The notes under the pieces: generated by a model | Database searches by the model: none | Seen by the model: the letters and a program-made list of their open reading frames with translations, nothing else | Told to the model about the DNA's origin: nothing | DNA from: Bradyrhizobium sp. Arg816 | GTDB taxonomy: Bacteria; Pseudomonadota; Alphaproteobacteria; Rhizobiales; Xanthobacteraceae | Direction of reading: 5' to 3' | DNA: 64,000 nt | Assembly (NCBI RefSeq): GCF_029989365.1 | Contig: NZ_JAPRAQ010000003.1 | Coordinates: forward strand, 310,001 to 374,000 | Program-made: the position numbers and the translations under genes | Shown here: piece by piece, positions 53,461 through 62,194 of the stretch | How the letters are laid out: each line of letters begins with the position of its first letter | Position numbering within the stretch: the first letter of the stretch is position 1

Positions 53461-53673
53461 TTAGTCTTCCCGAGCTCTAGCTCTGAGGAGCTCGTCGCGG
53501 CGCCTGATCAGAATCTCGAGCCGCGCGGCCTGATCGTCAATTCGCTGGCCGACGAGCTCTTCGCTCATCGCGATAGAATATGAGGCGGCCTGTTCGATCA
53601 ACTCGCGAAGCTTCGTCGCCGTGGCGGCAATCTGGCGCTCGATTTCAGCGAGGTGGATGTCTTCACCGTGCAT
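53461..53673 (-). CDS. Small coiled-coil hypothetical protein
   Basis: 70 residues, almost wholly helical and charged (EIERQIAATATKLRELIEQA, LEILIRRRDELLRARAR), probably a coiled coil. Ribosome site weak. Convergent with the DUF2000 gene and 45 bp downstream of the DUF6510 gene on the same strand, so it could be last in that operon. Family unknown. Confidence 0.55.
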   Translation of the reverse strand: MHGEDIHLAEIERQIAATATKLRELIEQAASYSIAMSEELVGQRIDDQAARLEILIRRRDELLRARARED

Positions 53674-53718
53674 GGGGGTCTTTGATTTCGGAGTTTGGCG
53701 GGCGATCGGGCGTGGCCT

Positions 53719-53985
53719 TCAGAAGTACAGGTGCCGGGCACCGTGCATTTCAAGGACACATCCCCTCTGAGTGCGCGTCGCCTTCATCAGATCGCTTCCG
53801 CAATCGGCGCACTTGACGAGCGCCTCCAGCGGCCCGCCGTCGACGGCCAGAGAGCCAAGGCAGGACACCGTGTTGCATGCCGCACACCGAATCTTCGTCA
53901 GGGTGATGTCAAAGGCAAAGGCTTCTTGAAGCAAATGTGTGCCGGGATCACCGCCAAGGATGAGGTCGGCGATGTTGTCTGCCAT
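53719..53985 (-). CDS. DUF6510-like small zinc-ribbon protein
   Basis: 88 residues from the ATG at 53985. Two CxxC pairs (IRCAACNTV and VKCADCGSD) suggest a zinc or metal ribbon. It starts five bases after the ferredoxin-reductase stop and forms a three-gene unit with that gene and a sulfite-oxidase-like gene, a combination I know from other actinobacteria and rhizobia. The DUF6510 naming is from memory. Confidence 0.7.
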   Translation of the reverse strand: MADNIADLILGGDPGTHLLQEAFAFDITLTKIRCAACNTVSCLGSLAVDGGPLEALVKCADCGSDLMKATRTQRGCVLEMHGARHLYF

Positions 53986-53990
53986 GGCGA

Positions 53991-54752
53991 TCATGCTCCT
54001 GTTGGTCCGAAACGCTCGGTTCTTATGGCGAGAGGGTCGAAGCCGAGCTTCACGAGCATGCTCGAGACGCCTTCGACAAACCCCGTGGGACCGCAAATGA
54101 AGAAAATGGGATTTTGCTCGCGCCTAAAGCTGCTCTCTGCGAGCAGAGCCTCGTTGACCCGCCCCCGATGTCCGTTCCAGTCGCTCGGATGCTCGCGGGT
54201 GAGCGCATAGACCAAGCGCAGGTCGCGATCGCCGCGAGCCATCGTATCGAGTTCATCCCGGTACACGATTTCGGCAAGGCTGCGTGCCGAATAGATCAAT
54301 GATGCCGGTATGGGTGCGGGCGACCTCCTGCGGTGGCGTAGCATAGCCATCAGCGGCGTAATCCCGGTGCCACCCGCGACCAGGCAAATCGGTCCACCGC
54401 GCGTTTGGCTCCAGATGAAATGCCGCCCAATGGGTCCACGAAATTCAAGAGCGTCACCAACCCGCAATTCGTCGAGGAGATAGGAGGACACCTCACCGTC
54501 CTCGACCCGTTCCACGGTGAGCGTGAGCAGTTTCTCTTCCGGAGGCGACGCGATCGAGTAGCTTCGTTCGGCCTGATAGCCGTCATCGGCGGTGAGACGG
54601 ATGTCGACGTGCTGGCCGGGCCAGTGCCCGGACCAGTTGGCCGGCTGCAGGATGATGCTCTTCACCCGGCTTGTCTCGGCCACGATGGCCTGCACGCGAC
54701 CGGTCTGCCACGCGATCCTGGGCTGCTGCAGAGGCGCATCAGTCTCCGTCAT
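53991..54752 (-). CDS. Ferredoxin reductase-like FAD/NAD-binding oxidoreductase
   Basis: 253 residues from the ATG at 54752 (GGGAGCAACGTT leader). FAD-binding RSYSIASPP, the SSYLLDELRVGDALEFRGPI region, then NAD-binding VAGGTGITPLMAMLRH and FICGPTGFVEGV. No [2Fe-2S] domain follows. It would pass electrons from NAD(P)H to the molybdoenzyme encoded just upstream. Its start overlaps that gene's stop by 14 bases. Confidence 0.9.
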   Translation of the reverse strand: MTETDAPLQQPRIAWQTGRVQAIVAETSRVKSIILQPANWSGHWPGQHVDIRLTADDGYQAERSYSIASPPEEKLLTLTVERVEDGEVSSYLLDELRVGDALEFRGPIGRHFIWSQTRGGPICLVAGGTGITPLMAMLRHRRRSPAPIPASLIYSARSLAEIVYRDELDTMARGDRDLRLVYALTREHPSDWNGHRGRVNEALLAESSFRREQNPIFFICGPTGFVEGVSSMLVKLGFDPLAIRTERFGPTGA

Positions 54753-55356
54753 AACGTTGCTCCCGCCAGGGATCGCCATAGTTGTGATAACCACGCGATT
54801 CCCAGAACCCAGGCTCGTCCTTGGGCATGAAGCGGAGCCTTCGCAGCCATTTTGCGCTCTTCCAGAAGTAAAGATGCGGCACCAGGAGTCGCGCGGGGCC
54901 GCCGTGCGCCGGGGCGAGCGGCAGACCCTCATAGCGGGTCGCGATCATCGCCTTTCCAGCGACCAGGTCGGCCACCGGAAGGTTCGTCGTGTATCCGCCG
55001 TCGCAATGCGCCATGACATAGGCGTCCGGCGGCTCGCTCAGCCCGACCACCTTGAGAAGATCGTCGAAGCTGACGCCCTGCCAGACCGTGCTGAGCTTCG
55101 TCCATTTCGTGACGCAGTGAATGTCGACCGTGATCGTGGTCTGGGGCAGTGCCTCGAATTCGTCCCAGGTCCATTTCCCCAGCAACGACCCGCCGAGTTG
55201 AAGCGCAATCTTCCAGTCGGCGACACGGATATCCGGCGTGGGGCCGGCGGACAGCACCGGGAAGTCGGTCGTCAGATACTGGCCCGGCGGCAGCCGTACG
55301 GCTTCGGGTGCCTGTCGCTTGGATTTGAAGCCGCGAGAAACGGGAGGTCGGTCCAT
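54739..55356 (-). CDS. Sulfite oxidase-like molybdopterin oxidoreductase
   Basis: 205 residues, a single Moco domain of the sulfite oxidase/YedY fold. The likely molybdenum-ligand Cys is in VDIHCVTKWTKL, with YTTNLPVADL and PHLYFWKSAKW. No twin-arginine signal is evident, so it may be cytosolic. Substrate uncertain. It is first gene of a three-gene minus-strand operon with the ferredoxin reductase and the zinc-ribbon protein. Confidence 0.88.
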   Translation of the reverse strand: MDRPPVSRGFKSKRQAPEAVRLPPGQYLTTDFPVLSAGPTPDIRVADWKIALQLGGSLLGKWTWDEFEALPQTTITVDIHCVTKWTKLSTVWQGVSFDDLLKVVGLSEPPDAYVMAHCDGGYTTNLPVADLVAGKAMIATRYEGLPLAPAHGGPARLLVPHLYFWKSAKWLRRLRFMPKDEPGFWESRGYHNYGDPWREQRYDGD

Positions 55357-55578
55357 GGAAGCGTGCCCTTGTGCGGTGACGCGCAGGATGTCCCGACGCG
55401 CGTCGGCTTAACCTGCAGCCCACGTCAGCGCACATGAACCCTGATCGATGCCTTGTCGATGGCCGTCGCGGTGAATGCATCAAGATTGCGAAAGACGAGG
55501 CAATCGCGGCTGCGCAGGCAAGAACTGTTTCAATGTCAAATGCGGCTTCGTTCTGAAGTGGTTCAGAAGGAGGAAACG

Positions 55579-57117
55579 ATGTCGAGCGTGAGCCTGCCCT
55601 TGCATTCCGACGAACTCGCTTACCTCACCGCGCACGAGCTGGCAGCTCGCATCCGGCGACGTGATCTGTCGCCGGTTGACGTGGTCGATGCGTTCATCCG
55701 GCGCATCGAAGCCCGCAACCCGAGCCTGAATGCGCTGGTCTATCTCGATTTCGACGGCGCCCGCACGAGAGCGAAAGAGGCCGAGCGCGCATTGGTCGCC
55801 GGCGAGCAGTGGGGGCCACTGCACGGCATCCCGTCGGCGCTCAAGGATCTGTTCGACTTCAAGCCGGGCTGGCCCGCGAGCCTGGGCGGCATCCGCGCGC
55901 TCAAGCATCACGTCGTGAACGGTTACTGCGTGTTCTGCGAACGCATGGAGAAGCGTGGCGGCGCCGTGTTCCTCGGCAAGACCAACAGCCCCCTCATGGG
56001 ATTCCGAGGCACCTGCGACAACTACCTGTTTGGTCCCACGCGCAACCCGTTCAATCTTGCCAAGAACACGGGCGGCTCATCCGGAGGAAGCGCCGCTGCC
56101 GTCGCCGATGGACTGCTACCCATTGCAGAAGGTACGGATGCCGGCGGCTCGATACGAATCCCCTCCGCCTGGTGTGGAGTGTATGGCTACAAGGCGTCGT
56201 TCGGACGCGTGCCGTTTCTCGTGCGTCCCAACGCGTTCGGCGTGGCCGACTCTCCGTTCCTGTTCGAAGGGCCCATCACGCGGACGGTCGAAGATGCCGC
56301 CATCGCGCTGAACGTACTCGCCGGCCCTGATCCGCGAGATCCCTTCAGCCTGATAGAGCCGCCCGTCGACTTCACCGCGGCGACCCGTCGTTCGATCCGT
56401 GGCCTCAAGATTGCCTATAGTCCGAATCTGGACGTCTTTCCGGTCGACGGAAAAGTCGCGGCGACGGTCCGCCGCGCGGTACTGGCGTTCGAGGAAGCCG
56501 GCGCTCACGTGGAGGAGGTGAAGCTCGGCATCGTTCGCTCGCAACGGGAGCTGAGCGACGTCTGGTCGCGGCTCTACATGCTTCTGAACCTGCAGGCGAT
56601 CGAGAACATGAAGCGCGACGGCATCGATCTGTTCGGCAAGCATCGCGACGACTTTCCGCCTGAATACATGGATTGGGTCGAGAAGACCAATCGCATGTCG
56701 GGGCTCGATTTCTTCCGCGACCAGGCCGTCCGGTCGGAGGTCTACGATGCCTTCCAGAACGTCCTTGAAAGATTCGATCTGTTGGTCACGCCGACCGTCG
56801 CGTGCCCGCCGGTCGACAACGCCAGCGACGGCAACACGGCTGGACCGAAGTCGATCAACGGCGTCGAGATAGATCCTCTGATCGGATGGGCCCTGACCTA
56901 CTTCGTCAACTTCACCGGCCATCCGGCAGCCTCGATCCCCGCGGGTTTGTCCGACGGTCTCCCGGTCGGGATGCAAATCATAGGTCGGCGAAACGCCGAC
57001 TTCGACGTGCTGGCCGCGAGCGCGGCTTTCGAGCGGCTTCGTCCCTGGCAGGACAATTACCGGATCTGCCGCGAGCGCCCGCTGAGAGCAACCCCGCTTT
57101 CAGACCTCCCCCGCTGA
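55579..57117 (+). CDS. Amidase (amidase-signature family)
   Basis: 512 residues from the ATG at 55579, preceded by AGAAGGAGGAAACG. The catalytic set is complete: Lys in SALKDLFDF, the cis-Ser in NTGGSSGGSAAAV and the nucleophile Ser in GTDAGGSIRIPS. It hydrolyses an amide to acid plus ammonia or amine; the substrate is unknown. The P460 and urease genes downstream make a nitrogen-release theme plausible but unproven. Confidence 0.9.
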   Translation: MSSVSLPLHSDELAYLTAHELAARIRRRDLSPVDVVDAFIRRIEARNPSLNALVYLDFDGARTRAKEAERALVAGEQWGPLHGIPSALKDLFDFKPGWPASLGGIRALKHHVVNGYCVFCERMEKRGGAVFLGKTNSPLMGFRGTCDNYLFGPTRNPFNLAKNTGGSSGGSAAAVADGLLPIAEGTDAGGSIRIPSAWCGVYGYKASFGRVPFLVRPNAFGVADSPFLFEGPITRTVEDAAIALNVLAGPDPRDPFSLIEPPVDFTAATRRSIRGLKIAYSPNLDVFPVDGKVAATVRRAVLAFEEAGAHVEEVKLGIVRSQRELSDVWSRLYMLLNLQAIENMKRDGIDLFGKHRDDFPPEYMDWVEKTNRMSGLDFFRDQAVRSEVYDAFQNVLERFDLLVTPTVACPPVDNASDGNTAGPKSINGVEIDPLIGWALTYFVNFTGHPAASIPAGLSDGLPVGMQIIGRRNADFDVLAASAAFERLRPWQDNYRICRERPLRATPLSDLPR

Positions 57118-57361
57118 CCTTGCACCCTCTCGGTCGTTTCCATGGCCGTCCGCGCCGCGATCGCGGTGCCGATAGGGCTGCGTGTCTTGCTTCGAGCATG
57201 AATCCCTTCACCGATCGCAAGATCGGCACGGAATGCATCAAGATGGCCAAAGCGGAAGCAATCCCCAGCGCGCAAGATCTTCCGCGACTGGCTAAGTCAT
57301 CTCTCGACAGGTCAATCGTGCCGGCGCCTCGCGCGTTCGGCCCTAGTCGCGGGAGAAGACA

Positions 57362-57970
57362 ATGCGCGTGAGAGTCCAGGCAGCAGCGGCAGTCATCGTA
57401 GGCAGTGCGGTCGCAACGATCCTGTTCTTCGGATCGCTTAGGGATAGCAACGCCCAGAGCAATACGCGCTATCTGCCGGAATACACCGCAGACGGGCAGT
57501 TGCTCCTGCCGAAGAATTTCCATGAGTGGGTCTATGTCGGGTCGCCGCTGACGCCGAATGCCCTCAACGGCGGGCAGGCGAACTTCCCGGAATTCCACAA
57601 CGTCTATATCGAGCCGGGCTCATACGCGATCTACAAGAAGACCGGCGAATTCCCCGAAGGGACGATCCTGTTCAAGGAGCTGCAGCTGACGTTGCCGCAG
57701 GAGAACGCCGACGGCTCGCGAACGGAAGCGTCGGGACGTGGCTACTTCCCGGGCAAGTGGAACGGCGCCGACGTGACCGTCAAGGACTCGAAGCGCTTCG
57801 CCGACACCAACGGGTGGGGCTATTTCAACTTCAATCACCACGAACCGAAGGCGTCGATGGCCAAAGTGAAGTCGAAGGACGAGTGCGCCTACTGCCATAT
57901 CGCCAACGCCAAGAAGGACGAGGTCTGGACCCAGTTCTATCCGCTGCTGGACAACAAGGACGCGCGGTGA
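57362..57970 (+). CDS. Cytochrome P460-family protein, copy 1
   Basis: 202 residues. The signal/anchor is ~8-32 (AAAAVIVGSAVATILFFGSL). A beta-rich P460 domain (YVGSPLTPN, FHNVYIEPGSYAIYKKTGEF) is followed by a C-terminal c-type heme site CAYCH. Periplasmic P460 proteins oxidise hydroxylamine or bind NO; the heme-crosslinking Lys cannot be assigned by eye. GGGAGAAGACA precedes the ATG. A paralogue follows 24 bp after the stop. Confidence 0.88.
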   Translation: MRVRVQAAAAVIVGSAVATILFFGSLRDSNAQSNTRYLPEYTADGQLLLPKNFHEWVYVGSPLTPNALNGGQANFPEFHNVYIEPGSYAIYKKTGEFPEGTILFKELQLTLPQENADGSRTEASGRGYFPGKWNGADVTVKDSKRFADTNGWGYFNFNHHEPKASMAKVKSKDECAYCHIANAKKDEVWTQFYPLLDNKDAR

Positions 57971-57994
57971 CCGCGCAATGAGCGGAAGATCGGC

Positions 57995-58576
57995 ATGAAA
58001 ATCCTCAAAGCCGCCTGTGTCGCCGCCGTCGTGATCGTTGGGATCGCGGCCGCGGTCAGGCAGTCACAGCTGCGGGCGAACGCGGCGGATGGTGTTTCGA
58101 TCGATGCGAGTGTCTCCGACCGCGACGGGCATCCGCACGTGCCCGATGACTATCGGACGACCTATCAAATCCTCGGAAGCTGGGCGATTGCGGCAGACGA
58201 CGGACACGGCTCGAAGGAGCTTCACGTCGTGTACGCCTCGCCTGGAGTGATCGACGCCTATCGGAAGGACAAGCGCTTCCCGGATGGTGCGGTGCTGGTC
58301 AAGGAAGTGTTCAAGGCGGCAACCTCAGAAATGACGACCGGGACTGTCAGCCGCGCCGATGCTTTGAAGGGGTGGTTCGTCATGGTGAAGGACTCCGCGA
58401 ACCGTCACCCGGAGAGCGCGCTGTGGGGCGACGGCTGGGGATGGTCCTGGTTCGACGCGGGCGATCGCTCAAAAACGACGACGACGAATTACAGGGCCCG
58501 ATGCCAGGCGTGCCATGTGCCCGTGCGGGCGTCCGACTGGGTTTACATCGATGGATACCCTCCGTTGAAGCCATAG
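57995..58576 (+). CDS. Cytochrome P460-family protein, copy 2
   Basis: 193 residues. N-terminal signal ~5-30 (AACVAAVVIVGIAAAV). P460 core: YQILGSWAIAADDGHGSKEL, VYASPGVIDAYRKDKRFPDG and WGWSWF, ending with heme-binding CQACH. It is divergent from copy 1 in sequence but of the same size and order, so the pair is an old duplication. Probably a periplasmic redox protein acting with its neighbour. Confidence 0.88.
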   Translation: MKILKAACVAAVVIVGIAAAVRQSQLRANAADGVSIDASVSDRDGHPHVPDDYRTTYQILGSWAIAADDGHGSKELHVVYASPGVIDAYRKDKRFPDGAVLVKEVFKAATSEMTTGTVSRADALKGWFVMVKDSANRHPESALWGDGWGWSWFDAGDRSKTTTTNYRARCQACHVPVRASDWVYIDGYPPLKP

Positions 58577-58638
58577 CGATGGTGCAGGTCACCGAAAGTC
58601 ATTCGATTTACCAAAGCCAATCATCAAAGGAGCGAGAG

Positions 58639-59913
58639 ATGGCTAAAGAGGCGACGACGAGCGAGATGGGCATGTCGAAGGGGCAGACTGGCCATCTCTA
58701 TATCCAGACCAACGAGATCGACAACGCCATTATTCATTACACGCGGCAGGCGGACGGCAAGCTGGCCGAGGTCGCGCGTATCAAGACGGGCGGCGCCGGC
58801 TCCGGTGAATTCAAGCCGATCAGCGGCCAGGACAGCGCGCCCAACTCCTACGAGGGTGCGGGAAGCGTCATCATTACGTCCGATCGGCGCTTCTTGTTTG
58901 CGACCAATGGTGGAGACAACTCCGTTTCGAGCTTCCGCCTGGAGAGCGACGGTCGTCTCACGCTGCTCGACGTGAAGTCGACCGGCAACCCGGTCGAGGG
59001 CAGGAGCGGCACGGCCAAATCGCTGGCTTTCGCTCCGTCGACGCGCACGCTCTTCGTGCTGCATGCGTTCGGACCGGATCATCTTCGGCTGATGTCGGTC
59101 GATGCCGAAGGCATGCTCAAGACGCGGCCCGAGGGGTACACGGTGAACACGTACAGCAAGCGGAACCGTGTCTCCACCATGGTCGTGGTCTCGCCCAACG
59201 AGGAGCTTGTGATTGTCGGCACCACTTTCGATGAGCCGATCGCGCTCACCGGCCTGTATCCCGACGGCTCGCCGATTCTCTGGGTCCAGCGCGCCGGCGG
59301 CGCGTTGCACTCGATCGCGTCGAATGCACCGGATCCGGACGGCCTCGCCGTATTCGCCTTGCAAAAGGACGGCTCGCTCGGCACGGCCAGGTTCTACGAC
59401 GCGAAGGGCGGTTCTCCGTTCTACATCGCGTTCCTGAATCAGCGTCCGAATACGTTCGTGATCGGCTATGCCGTCGGCGACGGATGCTCCATCTGCACCA
59501 TCGAGAAGAACGGCTCGATCAAGATCGGCTCGCTCGTCAAGATCGACACCAGCGCGGGCCTTCCGTCCGAGCTATGCTGGCTCGCCGTCGCTCCCGATGA
59601 TCGCACGATCTACGCGACGAACTTCGGCTACAGCAACATCAGCAGCTACCGGATCAACGGTAGCGGCCTGGAGATTGCGTGCGATCCGGCCTGTCCGAAG
59701 GTCCCCGGCGACGGCACCGCGAGGGGATTGAACGGAACCGTGACGAGCGGTCCCAGCGATAGCTGGATCTCGCCGGACGGCGCCTATCTCTATCAGATCT
59801 ATGGCAACGCCTCGAAGCTGGTCAGCTACAGCACCCAGCCGGACGGTTCGCTGAAGGAGATCGGCAGCGTCAAGATCCCGTACAACGGCTCCCAGGGTCT
59901 TGCGGGCTTCTGA
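58639..59913 (+). CDS. Beta-propeller lactonase-family protein (6-phosphogluconolactonase-like)
   Basis: 424 residues from the ATG at 58639 (AAAGGAGCGAGAG leader). Repeated blades such as GHLYIQTNEIDNAIIHYTRQ, RRFLFATNGGDNSVSSFRLE and RTIYATNFGYSNISSYRING give a seven-bladed propeller of the lactonase_7 type. No signal peptide is seen. It may be a lactonase or a binding protein; true 6-phosphogluconolactonase activity is doubtful. It follows the P460 pair by 62 bp. Confidence 0.85.
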   Translation: MAKEATTSEMGMSKGQTGHLYIQTNEIDNAIIHYTRQADGKLAEVARIKTGGAGSGEFKPISGQDSAPNSYEGAGSVIITSDRRFLFATNGGDNSVSSFRLESDGRLTLLDVKSTGNPVEGRSGTAKSLAFAPSTRTLFVLHAFGPDHLRLMSVDAEGMLKTRPEGYTVNTYSKRNRVSTMVVVSPNEELVIVGTTFDEPIALTGLYPDGSPILWVQRAGGALHSIASNAPDPDGLAVFALQKDGSLGTARFYDAKGGSPFYIAFLNQRPNTFVIGYAVGDGCSICTIEKNGSIKIGSLVKIDTSAGLPSELCWLAVAPDDRTIYATNFGYSNISSYRINGSGLEIACDPACPKVPGDGTARGLNGTVTSGPSDSWISPDGAYLYQIYGNASKLVSYSTQPDGSLKEIGSVKIPYNGSQGLAGF

Positions 59914-60021
59914 TCCCGGTTTCGCGACGAGTCCGGGCGTGGCCGGCATTGCCGTTCCGCGCCCGGCCCCTCCCTCGCCGGCGTGCGAGACACACACAGT
60001 CAATCATGAGCCCCGAGACGG

Positions 60022-60933
60022 ATGTTTGAAGCAATTCACGAGCGCTCTCGCGGGACGTCCGCGGCTCATCCCGGCCATCCGGACGAAGCGCAGGGCGCCA
60101 CGGAAAAATTCGATCTGCAGCGCGCTGTCGGGGAAGCTCGCGTGGTGTTCTGCGGCGCCGCAAACGGCACGGAGATCATCGACGTCTATCAGAAGTTTCC
60201 GATGGCCATTGCCTTCCCGAATGTCGACGATCGTCGGCGCAAGGAGGCGGTCCTCATCAATACTTCGGGTGGTGTCGCGGGCGGCGACGAGATCAGGATC
60301 GAGGTGGTCGCTCAAGGCAATGCGTCGGTCGCGGTGACCACGCAGGCCGCGGAGAAGGTCTATCGGGCGCTGGATCGGCCTGCGCGAATCCGGACGCGGT
60401 TAAGGGCTGAGGGAAATGCCCGGCTTGCGTGGCTTCCGCAAGAGACGATCGTCTTCAACCAGGCGCGCATCGCGCGGCAGACCGAGATCGATGTGAGCTC
60501 GGGCACCGAATTGATCGCTCTCGAGTGGCTGGTTCTCGGCCGCATCGAGAGCGGCGAGGAGGTTCTTGCCGGACATATCCTGGACAGTTGGCGCGTCAGG
60601 GTCGACGGCCGACTGGTGTGGGCGGATGGCTTCCTCGCGTCAGACCAAGCGCTCCTGCAGCTTCGGAAGACGGCGCTGCTCTCGAACTGGAAGGCGATCG
60701 CGACCATGATCTATTTCGGTCCGGGTCTCGAGGCCCGACTCGAGAGATTGCGCGAGATCGGTGCGTCCCTGGAATGCGCGTGCGGCGTCACGATCGTGGG
60801 CGCGATCATCGTGGTCCGGGTCGCCGCGATCGCAAGCGTGGATCTCAGGCGAGGTCTGCGCCGCTTCCTCGATCAACTCGATGATGAGCTCGGATCCGGT
60901 CCCTTCGGAGTGCCGAAGATGTGGTCCTGTTAG
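60022..60933 (+). CDS. ureD: Urease accessory protein UreD
   Basis: 303 residues with UreD/UreH landmarks: [40 protein letters not shown] and ALEWLVLGR. UreD binds the urease apoprotein and forms the nickel tunnel with UreF and UreG. It is first gene of the urease operon, 27 bp before ureA. The ATG at 60022 has only a modest GAGACGG leader. Confidence 0.93.
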   Translation: MFEAIHERSRGTSAAHPGHPDEAQGATEKFDLQRAVGEARVVFCGAANGTEIIDVYQKFPMAIAFPNVDDRRRKEAVLINTSGGVAGGDEIRIEVVAQGNASVAVTTQAAEKVYRALDRPARIRTRLRAEGNARLAWLPQETIVFNQARIARQTEIDVSSGTELIALEWLVLGRIESGEEVLAGHILDSWRVRVDGRLVWADGFLASDQALLQLRKTALLSNWKAIATMIYFGPGLEARLERLREIGASLECACGVTIVGAIIVVRVAAIASVDLRRGLRRFLDQLDDELGSGPFGVPKMWSC

Positions 60934-60959
60934 CAGCGCGGCCAAGTGGGAGGCGCATC

Positions 60960-61262
60960 TTGAATCTGACGCCACGGGAACGGGACAAGCTGATGATCGC
61001 CCTCGCCGCGATCGTTGCGCGCGGCCGGCTCGCGCGAGGCGTCAAGCTGAATTATCCCGAAAGCATCGCATTGATTTCGGATGCCATCATGGAAGGCGCT
61101 CGCGACGGACGCTCGGTCGCGGATCTGATGTCCGAAGGCGGCCGGCTGCTGCGCCGCGACCAGGTCATGGAGGGCATCCCGGAAATGATTCGCGAGATCC
61201 AGGTGGAGGCAACGTTTCCGGACGGGACCAAGCTTGTCCCGGTGCACAACCCGATCCGATAG
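60960..61262 (+). CDS. ureA: Urease gamma subunit
   Basis: 100 residues starting at TTG (60960), chosen because it gives the canonical (M)[15 protein letters not shown] start and GGGAGG lies seven bases upstream; the ATG at 60921 would add unrelated residues. [22 protein letters not shown] and HNPI are standard UreA segments. Structural subunit of the urease trimer. A HupE/UreJ gene separates it from ureB. Confidence 0.95.
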   Translation: MNLTPRERDKLMIALAAIVARGRLARGVKLNYPESIALISDAIMEGARDGRSVADLMSEGGRLLRRDQVMEGIPEMIREIQVEATFPDGTKLVPVHNPIR

Positions 61263-61268
61263 GAGCTG

Positions 61269-61847
61269 ATGATGCGTATCGTCCCGATCTGCGTCGCCGC
61301 GTTGAGCCTGCTTGCCTCGCCGGCCTTCGCTCATCCCATCCTTAGCGCGGGCAGTTCGTTCGACGCCGGTCTCGTCCATCCGTTCAGCGGCGCCGATCAT
61401 CTGATTGCGATCACGTTGGTGGGAACATGGAGCGCGCTCGTGGGCGGATCCGCGAGAGCCGTGTGGCCGCTGACTTTTCTGATCGCGATGCTGGGCGGCT
61501 TCGCCGCGGCAAGTGCCGGACTTCAGCTGGGCTTCGTGGAGGCGGCGATCAGCCTCTCGGTGGTGGCGCTGGGAGCGTTCGTTGCGTTCGAATTCAGGAT
61601 GCCCGTCATGCTGGGCGCGGCGGCCGTCGGCCTGTTCGCGTTCTTCCATGGTCACGCCCACGGAACTGAAGCCGCGTCGATGCTTGTTCCCTACGTGATT
61701 GGCTTCACGACGGCGACCGCCGCTCTTCTGTTGACCGGCATGGTCATCGGGTTCTCTGGAGGACACGCCGCCAGAAAAAGTCTGCTTCGCGCGGCGGGCG
61801 TATGCGCCGGGCTTGTCGGGCTGCTGCTGCTTGGAGGCGTGGCATGA
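61269..61847 (+). CDS. ureJ: HupE/UreJ-family nickel permease-like protein
   Basis: 192 residues: signal peptide ([15 protein letters not shown]), the HPFSGADHL motif near residue 38 and six membrane helices, with a second FFHGHAHG motif near 122. HupE/UreJ proteins transport nickel. Placement inside the urease operon, between ureA and ureB, supports nickel supply to urease. Its stop overlaps the ureB start by four bases. Confidence 0.92.
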   Translation: MMRIVPICVAALSLLASPAFAHPILSAGSSFDAGLVHPFSGADHLIAITLVGTWSALVGGSARAVWPLTFLIAMLGGFAAASAGLQLGFVEAAISLSVVALGAFVAFEFRMPVMLGAAAVGLFAFFHGHAHGTEAASMLVPYVIGFTTATAALLLTGMVIGFSGGHAARKSLLRAAGVCAGLVGLLLLGGVA

Positions 61848-62182
61848 TTCCCGGGGAGGTCATTCCGGCTGACGGCGACATCGTCCTGAACGGGGACAGG
61901 ACCGGACTATCGATTGCCGTCGCCAACACCGGCGACCGGCCGGTCCAGGTGGGCAGCCATTATCATTTCGCCGAAGTGAACGCCGCACTCGCGTTCGATC
62001 GATCCCTTGCCCGTGGCTGCCGCCTCGATATCCCGGCCGGGACGGCCGTGCGGTTCGAGCCGGGTCAGTCGCGCGAGGTCTCATTGATTCCGTTTGCCGG
62101 AGCGCGGCGCATCTATGGCTTCAGCGGCGGCGTGATGGGGCCTCTGGAATCGGGGACCGATGCTCCCGGCGCCAACGAATAA
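61844..62182 (+). CDS. ureB: Urease beta subunit
   Basis: 112 residues from the ATG at 61844, inside the ureJ stop. Begins [16 protein letters not shown] and contains [25 protein letters not shown] and GGVMGPLE, all typical UreB. Structural subunit. The four-base overlap implies coupled translation with ureJ, so the interposed permease is a stable part of the operon. Confidence 0.95.
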   Translation: MIPGEVIPADGDIVLNGDRTGLSIAVANTGDRPVQVGSHYHFAEVNAALAFDRSLARGCRLDIPAGTAVRFEPGQSREVSLIPFAGARRIYGFSGGVMGPLESGTDAPGANE

Positions 62183-62194
62183 GGTGAGGAAGAC

